Source of the DNA: Rhytidiadelphus loreus | Lineage: Eukaryota; Streptophyta; Bryopsida; Hypnales; Hylocomiaceae | Length of the DNA stretch: 64,000 nt | Direction: 5' to 3' | NCBI GenBank assembly: GCA_947034895.1 | Contig: OX344765.1 | Location: 31,191,001-31,255,000 of the forward strand | Shown here: positions 1-12,814 of the stretch, piece after piece | Numbering within the stretch: position 1 is the first letter of the stretch | Layout of the letters: each line of letters begins with the position of its first letter | Notes under the pieces: generated by a model | Database searches by the model: none | Told to the model about the DNA's origin: nothing | What the model saw: the letters and a program-made list of their open reading frames with translations, nothing else | Translations under genes and position numbers: made by a program

Positions 1-44
1 GCCTCATTACACCTCAGTCTCCATTCCTTCATGTATAAATGCCA

Positions 45-76
45 ATGGAATACTACCATTTTAACGAAATTGCCCA
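45..76 (-). repeat. single end of a short TIR element family
   Basis: The segment contains the motif CCATTTTAACGAAATT. It is the same terminal motif, in reverse, that bounds the complete short elements at 51489-51667 and 57053-57299 and opens the insertion at 44959. Its partner end would lie to the left of the window. Confidence 0.5.
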
Positions 77-2515
77 TATATGAACAAGAACCAAATCAAA
101 ACTCAAATATATATGCCTCATAAATCCAAAATAAATCCAAATTTGTGTCAATTTTTTCTCCATAAGAGATTGACTCTAGATATATTTTGAATTCACTTCA
201 ATTTCATGGAGTTAGTTGTAAAGAAAGTCTATCTTTACAATATTGATCTTGGTATGACAAGATATTTGGACAAAAAATGTCTTGAAAGCAATAGATAATT
301 GTGGTGAGCACCACCATGTAGGTGGCTATGATGTTGTTGCGGGAAACTATCTGCTTCATTAGTTGTTGTCAAATTGATGCTTCAGTTGGATTGATGCTTG
401 GATGTGATTATTGGATGTGTCTGCAATGCCACCACCAATTTGTGATATCATAGCTACTCTAGATGCTATGAATTGCTTGTGTGTTTTGTATGCATGGGAT
501 TGCATAGAGGTGATAATTGTTTGTTTCAATGTTTGGGAGGGAAAAATAGTTTGCATGATTTGCCAAGAAAGTGGTACCATTAGTCATATCTATCAAGTAT
601 ATTCTCGACACCACTATTGATTATGGTATTGTACCTCACTTGCCTCTCGATGTCATTTTTCTTCTTTTGAAATTTTACAAAGACAAACAAGGTAGTCACT
701 GCGATTGATCTTAGTCATTGGTGATGACAACTTGCTAGGGACATCTATTTTTCTCTTTCTTCACAATGAAATCATTTTTGGTATAAATTATAAAGAAAGA
801 CAAAACCTATTGTTTCACAAGAGACATAATGCAACTCATTACACGACATGGTTACAGTGAAATAAGTAAGTAGAACAAGAGGAACAATTGTTGTCACTAT
901 TCTTGCATATTGCAACTAGTAGTTGTGAAATGTGGAATCATTCAAATTCGTATCTTTTGTAGATGTATTCTTTAAATGGAACATATGAGTAGCAGTGACT
1001 TTGAAATTGCAATTGTTATCTATTCGCTAAATTGTTTGTATACTTACAAAGTATCAATTTGATTACTATTAGATCTATATGAAGACAACAATGCAACAAA
1101 CAAAAGATGGCAAAGAAAATATATTATTGACTTGTCATCATTGGTTTTAATTTGCAATTTTAATTTGCAATTTTAATTTGCAAATCACTCATGAGAATTA
1201 GTTTATGTGACAAAGTCATGCTTGCAAATCACCTGGAGGACATGGCATATTATTTTGCACTTCATTGCCTCCTACAATCTTACTTAGTTTAGATCAAGTT
1301 AGTGCATGTAGAGATGCTTACTATTCTATGTATGTAGTTGTAGGTATGTGCTATATCATGTTATCATGATTGGTATTTTCTACCAAATAATTTTTTAATA
1401 TGCCTAAAATTAAGAATACTCTATCAATATTATATTATTTTTTTGGTTCATAAAAATAAAATTACAAAATATATTTTTAAAAGGATTGGCATCTAGTTTT
1501 AGAATTATTAAGTGTTGATTGTGGTAGTTCAATATGGTATTCGAGAACCTCAATTTTATTTTTATACTAAAAGATCAACAATTGTATGTATAGTGAGAAA
1601 TTAAGTTATAGTTATGAAAGCAAAGATCTAATTCAAGATGGAATTTCTTTCCAAAGTGCAAGTGGAATGAAGAATATTGTTAACAAATTTATAAAATTAT
1701 ATTAATGATTACAACATAAACAACCTTAGCTATGACTTTCAAATCAAATTACCACTACCACACCAATTGAAATTTATATAGAACCTGATAGTAAAATTTT
1801 AATAGTTTTAAAATGTGAAGAAAAGATTTTTATGTGTATGTTGATTATTTTATATCTATGGGTCAAGAATAGAAGTATTGTAATTTTTTTAAATGTAGTG
1901 TTTGAAAGAAATAATATCAATTAGAAAATACTTTAGAATAATTTTCAAACTATTAAATTAATAAAGGTTAGAATGGAAAGAAAGGAAATTATCATTCAAA
2001 TTCATAAAATATTTTTAAATTGTATGATAAAAATCAATGATAGTAATAAATAGACAATATTATGTAAAATGGATCTTAATACATGGAAGTTGGCATGTAA
2101 TCATTCATTACATTTTTAACATTTACCTAATTTTTTAAGATGGTATGTACAAATTAAAATTGTCAAGCTTCATTTTTTTTAAACCACATTTGAGTTTTAC
2201 AATGGTGCATGCAAAATTTAGAGGCAAGGATCTAGTAGTGTTGAACATGTGAGGACTACACTAATAATGAAAATTTATTGTTAATTACATTAATTGATTT
2301 GAAAATGCTATAAATTTTTGCTCTTCATGGACATTTTTACAAACTTTGTTTTATAAAAATCCTCCTTTTTGAATACTATTGATATCTATACTCAATAAAA
2401 GTCTTCATCAAGAGTATTTATGTTGTTTCAATAAATAGTATTAACACATGAATCATTGTGAATTATGAAAAGAAAGGAGATAAAGTTTTGAAATTTTGTA
2501 CATTCAATAATTTTG
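77..2515. other. AT-rich gene-free stretch
   Basis: Strongly AT-rich sequence with frequent stop codons in all frames. No splice-bounded exon, recognisable domain or complete repeat was seen. It is probably decayed transposon sequence. Confidence 0.6.
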
Positions 2516-2631
2516 TACTCCTCGGGCGCACATTGTGTGAAATTTTCAAAGGAAAAAAATAAAAATTCCATTCGTAGTGAGCTGCCCAAATTCGCTATGT
2601 TGCCAAAAAACGGTGTTTGGTCCTTTAGGAG
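2516..2631 (+). mobile_element. right-end fragment of a TTAA-flanked element
   Basis: The last ~115 bases of the family seen complete at 33444-34378 are present, including the stretch about a 'gtagtgagctgccc' block. It ends TTTAGGAG followed by TTAA at 2632-2635. The left part is missing, so this is a truncated copy. Confidence 0.6.
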
Positions 2632-3258
2632 TTAATTACTTGTTTTCTGAAATTTTTAACATACGAGAATAGTAGAATATTCTCTCATTTTCTTTTCACT
2701 AACAAAAACCTTCTACAATGATTTTTTTTAAAATTTGAATATACAATTTGAATAAATGTTGAGTTAAGTTTTTTATTCCCATTGGATTTGAAACATTAGA
2801 AGTAATGCAAGGCCCTCTAAAAGACGTTGAATTTGGCATGCCTACCAGACAATTCACCTCTACCAAGGTGTCTACAACTTTAAAATCAATTGTTTTGGCA
2901 CAGAGAATCAAAATTGGGATTTTTTTAGTACATTGGAATTAGAATTACAAACAAATTTGATCAAACAAGCTATCATCCTTCAATTCTCATAATCAATCAC
3001 TTTTTTAATTATCTACTCCAATTATTGTCACTATTTTTTCTATAATTGACATTTATTGAAACTTTGATTTAATTATATAAAGTATTTTCAAAATTTGATT
3101 GACTTTTTCATTTCTAGTACCTCACATTGTATTAATTGCCAAAAACAAATCTTAAAAGTTTTTGTAATCCTCTTCGTGAGGTAGTCATCATGCATACATT
3201 TCACTGAACCCACCAAAATACACTCTATCTTTCAATAAAAGAAATTCAATAGAGTATA

Positions 3259-3500
3259 CACTAGAGAAAGAATGGGGCCTCAAGAGAGCTGCTAGACTCT
3301 AGACATGATTGAATTAAAAAAATTATATATATTTATTTGAATTATTTATTTAAATCACAACCTAATGTGGCTCATGAAGTGCCACATCAGAATGTGATTT
3401 TTATTTTTTATTTTTTTTAATTCCAAAAAAATATTATTATTATTTTATTTGCACTATTGGTATGCATGTGACTTCTTGAGGCCCCATTCTTTCTCTAATG
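3259..3500. mobile_element. 242-bp MITE with CACTA-like inverted ends
   Basis: A terminal inverted repeat of about 27 bases bounds the element: left CACTAGAGAAAGAATGGGGC, right the reverse complement beginning CATTAGAG. The pairing continues through a GCCTCAAGA block. The interior is AT-rich and non-coding. The CAYTA start suggests the CACTA/EnSpm superfamily, but no clear 3-bp target duplication was found. Confidence 0.7.
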
Positions 3501-6208
3501 CCCAAAGTTTACTAAAACACATTGAGTCTATTGTTTGGGGGCTTTGATTATTTTTCAATATGGCATTTTTATTTTGGGCAAAGTATGTTCATGCTTGTTT
3601 GCCTAATCTCTTTATCTTCTATCCTAGACAAGCAATGTGGCACCATTTTCATTGAATTTTTCAATATATGTCCTACGTACCTTGCATATAGTCTTAAAAT
3701 GATGAATTTTCAGGTATCTTGGAAGAGGGCCCTAGGATCTTGGAGAAAAGATATTTCCACAATGTATAATGTTAAATATTTTAACTGCAAGAATTAGAAA
3801 AAAGAAAAGAAAAGTAAATTCAATCTTCTACCTAGGTTTTCTCATCCACATGAGTTGGGCTAATTGTTTCTCTCCTTTCTTTTAATTCATACTGTCACTT
3901 TGGAAAAAAAAAAAGGAAAAGTAATTGAATAGTTTCAAAGAGACAACAAAGAATGTACACAACAAAATTAATAACATCTAATTGCGTCAAAATCCCAGGG
4001 ATGCATCCAATGTATTCTTTGGACATCACGTGCAAACAAGTAAATTTTCTATCCCTATTTACTTTTTAATAAATTTTGATTTAGCTCCAAAATTTTGGAT
4101 GTTGTTGCATAATCAATATATCTTTTATGTGAATTTTTTTGGATTCAATTGAATTCAACAAGATATCCAAATGCACAATTGAAGATTTGCACTAAAATGG
4201 TTGTATTTTTACTTCAAATATTTATCAAGATTGCATTTGAATGACAATTGTATCCAACTTTGGTATGTATAAACTTTAACCAAACCTTGATTTATTGGCA
4301 ATTTAAAAATTATTTTTAAAATGTTATTTACCATATAAAATAGGAAGTCAATTTCTTTTTCCAAATGTATAGTGTATTTGTTTTCTTACAAAAAATTTAA
4401 GTAATTATTTCAAATAAAGAAAATTTTCAAAAATTCACGATATGAACTTCCAACATAGTATAACATACTATAATTTTTTTTAAACTATTTAAATAAATTT
4501 TTACCATATAAGATAGAGGTCAAAGATTTTGTTCGCATGCGATCCAAAGTATGCATTGAGTGCACCCCCCAAGGTCCAAATAAGCATTTGAATCTTGTTC
4601 TTTTCATAAAATTGCCCAATTTCTTTTATTGGATTTTTGTTGAAAGTCTAGAGTCATAGTAGTATTTTCAATTTTCTTCATAGTGTATTTTTTAGACATT
4701 GTATGAATAAACTATGAATTTTCAAGTTGCTAAAAGTAACCCTAGGCGCTTGTGAATTTTGACAATATATTTGAAGAAAAATAAAATTCAAGTATTTGAT
4801 TTAGAAAGGGATTACAATTAAATGTAATTACCTTGGATGATATTAAAGAGGTTTGTAGGACCTACACGAATCCTACTAACATTGGTGCTTAGTGAAAATC
4901 TGTAGAGGTTGCATAGCAATAAGGTAAGCATACCCAAAAGCAACCAAATAAAAAAATTTCCACTATATACATGAGTTCTACATGCAGGGATATCAAATGT
5001 TCAACAATAGTAAGTATTTAGGTTTTGGATGCATAGTTAATAGTTTTGGATATAATTACTTTAATCATTAAAGCTCCTTTTCAATCTGAAATGTTTTTGG
5101 GGTGTTTGGGGCATCAAAAGTGAAATATCAAATTTTGTTTTTTTATCTCTCATATTTTTATAAATTGAAAAATCAAACAACCTTTGAAGGAATTTAATTT
5201 TTACAAAGATCCAACAGTTTATCAATTTTTATTTTATTTTTTTATCTCCAATTTAAGTAGGTGGATTAGATGATTACTTTGCTTTGAAAATTTTCATATT
5301 TCTTCCTAACTTGAGACTTTTCAAATTTGAAGTCTTTAGATCTTTTTGCAAAGTAGAATTTGAGTTATAGGACTTGAAAGCTTAACAAAGCCACATTGTC
5401 AAAAGCTTAGGCAACCTTGAAAAAAACATTGTGTTGTTTTTTCTTAATAATGTCTCACTTATATATCACTTTTAGACCCCAAATTTTTTAGGTAAGATTC
5501 ATGTATTAGTCAAGAAAATCCTACAATTACAAATTCTAAAAAATGAATAAATTTTGATTTATAGGCCTATTTTTAGAAGGTGTTATTCTTTTGGCAATTT
5601 GGGGAGTATTTTCTAATTTTTGAGCCGAGGAAGAGAGAGAAAAGAGTCTTAATTTGGTGTGAATCAAAAGTCAGTTCATCTTTTGGCAGAAGAGATAAAG
5701 TGAGTGATGCCAAGACTATGTACCTCTATTAAGAAGAAGACCCTACAACAGTAACAGAAAAAGGGCCTAGAGAGCAATTAGAAAATAGTAAATGAGAAGA
5801 AATTGATTTTTTGATGTGTGGTAGATATTTTGGTAATGTAGAAACCATTGTTAGATGTAATTGTCAGCCTTGAAGAAGGCACATACATGTAAATCTAGTA
5901 AACCTAAAATATTCCAAGGATATACTCTTATATGATTTTTGTCCACTATATTATTTATGAGAAAATATAATTTTTAAATTCAAGAATTAAAATGCTCCAT
6001 ATAGATTGGACTCACATGACTTTCTACTTTTTTGCCAATGGCTCCTTTGAGTTGCTAATGGTGTAGGATTTAACAATATGGCAATTCAATGTTTGAATCC
6101 TTGCATTGATTGTTGGATTGTTAGCTTTGGTGAGGATACTGAGACATGAAAGCTTTACAATTTCTTACACTAGATAGTAATTTAGTGGTATCATTCCATT
6201 TGAGCTAA
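3501..6208. other. AT-rich gene-free stretch with dispersed repeat
   Basis: No gene was recognised. About 4620-4840 resembles 17540-17745 (shared 'ttttttggaca', 'aaccctagg' and 'aaatgtaattacctt' blocks in the same order). Partial relatives occur near 7850, 35740, 42945 and 58745, so this is a dispersed repeat family. Confidence 0.5.
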
Positions 6209-6212
6209 CTAA

Positions 6213-7142
6213 CCCCTAAAGAACCAAACAACGTTTTTTTGGCAATATAGTGATAGCTTACTAAGAAGGAAAAAAAGATTATTTTAAATTTTCACACAAC
6301 ATGAGCCCAAAGAGTAGCTTTAAGGCCCAATAATTATCATAACTTTTGACTACATGGTTAAAAAGTTATTATATGATATGTAATTTTCAACAACCTATGA
6401 ATAACTTGGGCATATCAATAAAAATTCTTAATTTTTTTTTAAAGAAATAAAAATTACAAATTGGTTTTCTAGATTTATATATTTGTGGAGAACAGTCTGA
6501 ATTATTCCATTTTGATTAATGAGATGAAAGTTATGAGGAGTTCTAGTTTGTGGGTAGTTATAGATTCTATATTCTAAAATAAACTATGAAGTTTGAAGTC
6601 CTTCATGTAACTCAATTTTCAATACTTTTTGAAAAAAATAAAATTATAGGGGGTATATTTTTTATTACAACATTACAACCATTGGAATTGACATTATTCA
6701 ACTTCATAGCTAAATTCTCAACAATTTAGTATTTTGAATCATTCTCTACTTCTTTCTACATTCTATTTCTTTCCTATATGTTGTACAATTCTAAATGATC
6801 TAAAACTTTTCAAGCATGTAGCCAATTGGCCTTGAAGAATGAATCCAAGAAGCACCACCATTTTTGACATTTTTTTCATATTAATGTTACCATGTGAAGT
6901 GCAGCTGCCCAATTTTTTGCAAGGCTCGAAAATGAATTTTTGTTATTTCAAATGCTAACATCTTGCAATTTACACTATGACAATTTCTGAATTTTTTTTT
7001 ACATCTTCTCAAACTAGCATACTACAAAATCCTATGGTTATATGTGTCCCAAAAAGTGTTTTTTTCTAAAATTTGGTACTTTAACTAAAAATGGCATTTT
7101 TGGAGCATTTTTGGTGAAAACATACTTAGAAACTTGTAGGGG
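6213..7142 (-). mobile_element. 930-bp TTAA-type (piggyBac-like) non-autonomous element
   Basis: The left end reads CTAA then CCCCTAAAGAACC; the right end reads GTAGGGG then TTAA at 7143-7146. The interior matches, in reverse orientation, the elements at 27739-28696 and 33444-34378. There is no coding capacity. One flank has drifted from TTAA to CTAA. The TTAA plus CCC(C)T end structure is that of piggyBac-type transposons; the assignment is inferred from the ends only. Confidence 0.65.
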
Positions 7143-7146
7143 TTAA

Positions 7147-8081
7147 TTAAGTAGATTTATTAATTTATTTTGGAAAAATATTTTATACATTTAATTATTT
7201 GAGGGCATTTGGATATTATTTTAAGATTTAGCGAGTCAATTTGAATGTTAATAAAATGCATTATACATGAATTTTAGTTTTAGTAGTTTAAGCTCGAAGT
7301 TGTTAAATTTATATTGTGAAGTTAGGATAGGGGATAGTTAGTGGGAAGTGGTTGATTATTTTCAAGTTTTATTTTTGTGACATAGTGTGTATGTTGCATA
7401 TTGTATTGCAATGCTATTGATGTTGTTTAACTTGTAAAGGGCTTGAAAGCTCTTTGCAACCATATTATATGTTATGGATTTGGTGGTATTTGATTAGAAC
7501 ATTGACCAAATACTTTTCAGTACAAAGTAAATTAATAGTATGCTAGTACATAAATAACAATATATCACAATTTGTATAATAAACCACAATTAAAGAGTTA
7601 CAAGACTAAATATGGGTTTTATGAAGGGACCCCGAGGGTTTTTTAAGGGTATAAGTGTTTTTGACAACTTTTTGTGGTAGTATGAATTTCTCTTAGAGAG
7701 TTGTGGTAGTGTAAATTTGTCTCGGAGAGTTGAGAGGTATGGAATACATATGGTTCCACGTGCTCCCACTATAATGACTTAAAATCATGCAATTCTTGCT
7801 TAAAATGTACTCCCACTATTCATAAGACTTTATGATCATCGCTTTTAGGAACACCTATTTTCAGCACTTTGAAAATTCATAGTTTATTCATATGGTGTCC
7901 AAAAAATGCATTCCAAGAGAATCTAGAATTCCCTTTTCACTACCAACAAGCCCCTGCAGAAAAGAAATTCCAATATAATAATGGGAACCATGCTGAATTG
8001 CTTATTTGTGCGATTTTAGGTATAGTTACCTTATATGGTTAGATGAACCAACTTCAAAAATGCCATTACTAAATTTTTCTT
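7147..8081. other. AT-rich gene-free stretch
   Basis: No gene is visible. A short dispersed repeat (a 'cactttgaaaattcatag' block near 7870) recurs elsewhere in the window. Confidence 0.5.
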
Positions 8082-8338
8082 CATTTAACTACTTTTGGAC
8101 TTTTAAAAGTTCAAAGTTAATAATGGTCATCAAGAGAAAAAAAATGATCATCGGGAGATAATCTAAAACTTCGTGAAATCTATACAAAACATCAAAAAAT
8201 CTATGCAAAACATCAAAAAATCTATGCAAAACATCGGGAGATCTATGCAAAACATTGGGAGATCTCTTGATGTTATTATTTGAAGATCTTTGAGTGTTTA
8301 GTTCAAAATTCTTTGAATAGTCCAAAAGTAGTTAAATG
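8082..8338. mobile_element. 257-bp MITE with perfect 20-bp TIRs and a 21-bp minisatellite
   Basis: Perfect 20-base inverted ends CATTTAACTACTTTTGGACT lie at 8082-8101 and 8319-8338. Between them a 21-base unit ('acatc...ctatgcaaa') is repeated about four times at 8176-8262. Because 21 is a multiple of three, the minus strand stays open for 78 codons with a seven-residue DVLHRF-type repeat. This open frame is more likely a by-product of the repeat than a gene. Confidence 0.75.
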
Positions 8339-8395
8339 TGGCATAATTTTCTTGTATTGCCTTATTGTGTCTTTCAATACCCAAGCAAACTTTCA

Positions 8396-8996
8396 TAAGA
8401 GTGCAACGATTTCCTATTTCAAACGTAGTAGCCAGCGGTGGTGGTAGAGTAAGTTACTGCCCGAGGGCTCATGTCACGCAGTGAACTGGCAATCGCGACG
8501 TGTCGGGAAGCCCGTCTCCCTTGGGAAATCGGAATTCATCGCATGCGCCACATGGTGCACGCAGCCTCGGAAACCGATTCATTCGGTTCCGTCGTCGACG
8601 CCCGCCTCGGGCCCATCATTCCTTTCGGAAGGACAGCTCGAAGCGATTCTCTATCAGCTTTCCTTCCCTACATGTGCGGTAAGATACTTGAAAGAGCCCG
8701 CGAAAGAGCTGTGCATTGTTGCCTATATTCGTACTTATTTAACGTTGCGCGCATTAAAGGTTAGGATGGCTGGAACGCTGGAGAGTCGTTCCACTGGTTT
8801 TGGCAGAGGCGGGATAAAGCGATGGTCTGTTTCTAGCTGGCAGAGGATGGATAGGAATGATGGGATTCGGAACAACCCTTTTGCCGCCGTCTGCAGATTT
8901 CTGACATTTCAAAGTCTGATCCAAGAATTCAAGGAACTTTTCAATTCGTCAATTTTGTTGCGAGGGCCTACAGTACGGGTCGAGGTAGATACATAA
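8396..8996 (+). other. orphan G+C-rich gene-like island
   Basis: The base composition changes sharply from the AT-rich flank. A 171-codon frame (8481-8996) is open, and an alternative ATG at 8766 starts a 77-residue frame beginning MAGTLESRSTGFGRG. No family was recognised and no convincing splice partners were found. The segment could be a 5' exon, a captured gene fragment or a pseudogene. Confidence 0.35.
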
Positions 8997-9489
8997 ATGA
9001 TATAGTAATTGGAAATGGATGTGACAGCTGTATTGCATGGATACTAGACCTTAAGGGTTTGGATTGACTACATCTGCACTAAATTCGATTCCAACATGAA
9101 CAGGAAATGTGCAAAATGGACAGTAGTTGTCAACAAAATGAGAACTTAGGGTAATTAGATACCGTAACATAAAATTTCATTGTTAGCGTGCTGTAATTTC
9201 AAACCAAAGTAAATCCATGCATAGTGATAAAAAAATCAGTCTCCGCGCGCATATTTGACTGTTCATCCCAAAAGATCTGACCAATAGCTGTTTCGATGTT
9301 CCCGAAAATCACGTCACCATATGTCGAATTGGTCAGACTCACAGGGATACGAATTGCTTCAAACTAGCTGGATACAATCAGAATATCAATGGACATAGAA
9401 CTTAGAAGAGTAAGTGAATACAGAAAGCTTAACTTTCAAAGACTAGTTTCGACTTTAGATGTATTGTACACTGAAATTAACAGCCGCGA

Positions 9490-9495
9490 TTTATT
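9490..9495 (-). terminator. poly(A) signal of the PM19-like gene
   Basis: An AATAAA on the minus strand lies about 170 bases beyond the stop codon at 9663, in the usual place for 3' end formation. No other gene competes for it. Confidence 0.5.
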
Positions 9496-9662
9496 ATGAC
9501 ATAAACATAGGTATGGTACAATGTACAAGAACTATCTTCTTCACATGAGGATACAAAGGAAACACTCAACAATTCAAGACTCAGGACGGGCCGGCACAAC
9601 TACTCTAGCGAATAAGTGCTTTCCAATTCTAGCAGAAGCTAGGCTGTCATTTAAAAACAAAC

Positions 9663-10849
9663 TTAAACGGCAGTAGCTGCCGGAGTGCCGTAGTTGGGGT
9701 CCTTCACATTCCTGGCAGCGGGTGCGTTTCCATATCCATCGTGATTAACCCTTCCAACGTGCAAGGCCATCAGGTACAGCAACTCGAAGAGCGACAGGAT
9801 GATCATGAAGGCTTCCAGGGTTTTCTGCAAAGAGAAAGCAAAAAAACACCGTTCAGATTGTCTAGCTCAGCTGATCACAACATTTACAAGGAAGAAACCT
9901 GAGCTAGCAGTCGCATATTTCGGAAAAGAATTATGAAACAGTACGGAACAAGTCGAAGACACGAAAGAAGAGGCGGGAAACTCTTTACCAGTCTCTTGTT
10001 GCGGCCATATCTGGTGTGAATCTGCTTGCAAGCAACGCCCATGGCCAGAAGTGTGAGCAACCAGGCGATCGTGGCGGCGGCAGCAGCTGCGGCAAGACTC
10101 GACATGTTCCACACTCGCAAGTGGTGAGCTCCGGCCAAAACTGAGGCCAGACCAACCATGCTCGCAATCAACACGAACGTGAGGAAAATTTCTGTGACCA
10201 CATTACCTGCAAAATAGAGGAGGGAGAACAGAGTTAGTAAATATTCAAGTCTCCTCTACCACTGCAAACTCCACCTTCAAAATTTTCTTAGATAACAGCT
10301 AAGTCACTCAAATATTTTTTTCTCGTGGCCAGCTAGCTAACGTCACTCTCAACACTAAGAGACCGAAAAACGACTACAAAAACCATCGACAGAGAACAGT
10401 TGTTAACAATTTTCACAGCTGCCAACGAGCTCCCGTAGACACAGCCTAAGAACGTGCCCTCTTGTCTGATATCATACTATTCCGTATCCCATCAGCTAAA
10501 ATATTCACAACTACAAATCCACGAGAACCTCAGACGTAACACAACACTTCCAAGACGAGAAGCCGTCCGTACACATCTTCCCGTTTCAACTCAGACATAC
10601 AGAGTGGTTCTAGTTCCTCATGGTAAAATTTCCTGGAAGTCTTACAATCGTTCGAAGCTCTACCAAAGATCGTGAACGTCACAAAAGAAAACAGCCAGAG
10701 AGCATTATGTATCCCAACATACCGAAGGTAAATCCGTGGTCGAGGCCCTTGTTGAGGAGCGAGCCAGCGATGCAAGCCGAGATGAGGTAGAGAATGAAGT
10801 TGATGACCATGAGAGGTGCCACCATCACCCTGCTGATTCCGAACGCCAT
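9663..10849 (-). CDS. AWPM-19/PM19-like four-helix membrane protein
   Basis: Three exons (10849-10723, 10206-9989, 9824-9663) join with GT-AG borders to 507 bases, giving 168 residues, typical for the AWPM-19 (PM19-like) family. The protein starts MAFGISRVMVAPLM, like the family's 'AAPLL..N' start. Four hydrophobic helices follow, with the family stretch VLAGAHHLRVW, the run SLAAAAAAATIAWLLT, the motif GVACKQIH, and a last helix after KTLEAF. The hydrophilic tail ends PAATAV. Family members are plasma-membrane proteins induced by abscisic acid, drying and cold, in seeds and in desiccation-tolerant moss tissue; that role is inferred here. The ATG at 10849 fits the family start better than more upstream codons. 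Two ABRE-type boxes lie upstream. No defect was seen. Confidence 0.92.
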
Positions 10850-10983
10850 GGCTGCTGGTGTTGCTGGTGCTGCTGAGGAGCTCAAAACAAGTGAGGCACA
10901 AAGAGAGAGCTTCCGCGGTCTACTGCCACTGAGAGCTTGTGGAGAATGCTGCAAATGCTGAAGAGCTTGTCAGGATGGGCAGC

Positions 10984-11074
10984 ATAATAAACCGCAGCCT
11001 CCCCCGGGGAGGACCCCTTGGCTAAACCTACGTGGCGCTTGCTCAGCAGACCGCCAGTTGGCTGCGCACGTGGC
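10984..11074 (-). promoter_or_regulatory. ABRE-bearing promoter of the PM19-like gene
   Basis: Two ACGTGGC cores lie upstream of the gene, at 11030-11036 and 11068-11074. The second is the full CACGTGGC G-box/ABRE. A TATA-like TTTATTAT (minus strand) lies at about 10984-10992, roughly 135 bases before the ATG. ABREs bind bZIP factors of the ABI5/AREB type. The pair fits abscisic-acid control, as known for this family; activity here is inferred. Confidence 0.6.
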
Positions 11075-11109
11075 GACACTAAGCTAGGAAGTTTCAATTG
11101 TTGGTGCAT

Positions 11110-12242
11110 TCGCTGTCGACGAGGCGTAGGCTTTTTTTTCGCTGGTTCCTGTGCGGCGCAAGCTTAGAATAGGCTGGTTTGGTGAGGTATCGGTAAAATA
11201 TTGTAAAACCCTGGTTCAAATTTAAGCTTACTTGAATTGCTGTCAGTGGGTGATGGATGCTGACGGCCGGGAGAGTATAAAACTATCATGTGCTGTCACG
11301 GACGTCTGGCTTCTACTGTGGTTTTGAATAGTGTTGCAACTGAATTATTTTACAGCGGTGGGTTGCCTGTAGCGGAGGAAGACAGAATGTCGACCGTTGA
11401 GTACTTCCACAGCAATGTTGGAATTGGAATAGAAGGACTCATCCAGTGAAATACTTTTGAAATCCCATCTTTTCTCAATTTTGAAGAATTGTGGAGAAAA
11501 GATGAGTCTTTTACTCTTCGAACCAGGAAGATGAATCTTGAATTACAAAGGATGCAAATGAGTTTTCGGTGTTGAAAATCGCATGACATCTTTTATTATA
11601 CTTGGAAGAGTTCTTGACGAATGTACACCTTGTAGCATAGTACTGACGTCCGTTCTATTCGACGATCAGAGCCTACCCAGGCAGTAAGCTTCTTTGTGAA
11701 GGGAAAGACAACCCTTATGTAAATATTAAAAGTTCAAAATTAAGTAACTGACCGTTGTGAAACACAGTAATTCCAGATTTCCAGGGATTGGTTCACCAGG
11801 CAGTACTGGCTGGAGGAATCTCTCCAACCAAAAACGCATACTTTAGAGAGGTTCTTTATGACAAGAAAATGACTGGGCTTTGACTATGATCAACACACGA
11901 CTTGACCACGTCGTCACTGCGGTGTACCGCTTACACCTGCACACTCTAACAAAGTGCTAAAAAAAAAAAAAAAAGCAAGAAAAAAACAATAGCTGTGTAT
12001 TCAGTTACAGACGAACTGAACCTCCATACTTGTCACCTCGATGACCGTCAAAATCTCACATATGTTATAGAATTTCACCCCCTTCTAGATCCTCAAAAGA
12101 GAAACGTTAGATGTTAAACCACGTCAATACTTCTTCATGACTTCCTTTGAAAATACACATCATTGCGTGTTAAGAGTAGCCCCAAAGCTGATAAATTAGA
12201 ATACATATCATTGTGAATACCCCCAAAGTTGATAAAGTTAAA
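11110..12242. other. intergenic, no gene recognised
   Basis: Moderate base composition and only short open frames. A poly(A) run lies near 11960. It separates the PM19 promoter from a Stowaway-type element. Confidence 0.5.
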
Positions 12243-12244
12243 TA

Positions 12245-12812
12245 CTACCTCCGTCCCAAAATGATCTTCCTGTTAGACTAAATCTTATGGATTAAGGATA
12301 AAAATAACTTTTTAAAAACTCAATTTGTATAGTATGTAGAGTTTGGTGTTCTCTTTGCATCCTAAAAAGTTTGAGTTTTGAAGCCCTTTTCAAAGTGTAG
12401 TTTTATAATATTGAAAAGTGAATATTTTGGGGCGTTTTTAAAGAACACCAGTGAGCACTTAATTGTTGAATGTGAGGTTGCCATTTTGTGGGCATTTAGC
12501 ATATGCCTAAGACCATGTATAGACTTTTGTTTCGGCTTCCAAAGCTTAATCTACTTCAATTGGGAAATACTCAAAGAGATGCAAAAAATAAAAACTATAA
12601 AGTGCGGATTGAAGCTTTCAATCATTTTATTTGTCTTTTGCTTGATGTTTGGATGGATGGAGCAAAAACAACCACTTAGAGTTGTTTTGCTAGTCTCAAA
12701 TAACAATCATAAGCCGAATTTGACTAATTTCAACATCACAAAGTGCAATAGGAAGATCATTTTGGGACAAAAAAAGAAGGCCAACAGGAAGATCATTATG
12801 GGACGGAGGGAG
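12245..12812. mobile_element. Stowaway-type MITE (568 bp)
   Basis: The element is flanked by TA (12243-12244 and 12813-12814). Its ends are CTACCTCCGTCCCAAAATGA and the reverse complement of CTCCCTCCGTCCCATAATGA. CTCCCTCCGT next to TA is the hallmark of Stowaway elements of the Tc1/mariner superfamily. The interior is non-coding and is related to the element at 20473-21370. Confidence 0.88.
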
Positions 12813-12814
12813 TA

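Noticed and set aside
8089..8325. 78-codon minus-strand frame as a gene
   Set aside because: It is created by the 21-base minisatellite inside a MITE and includes most of the element's own inverted ends.
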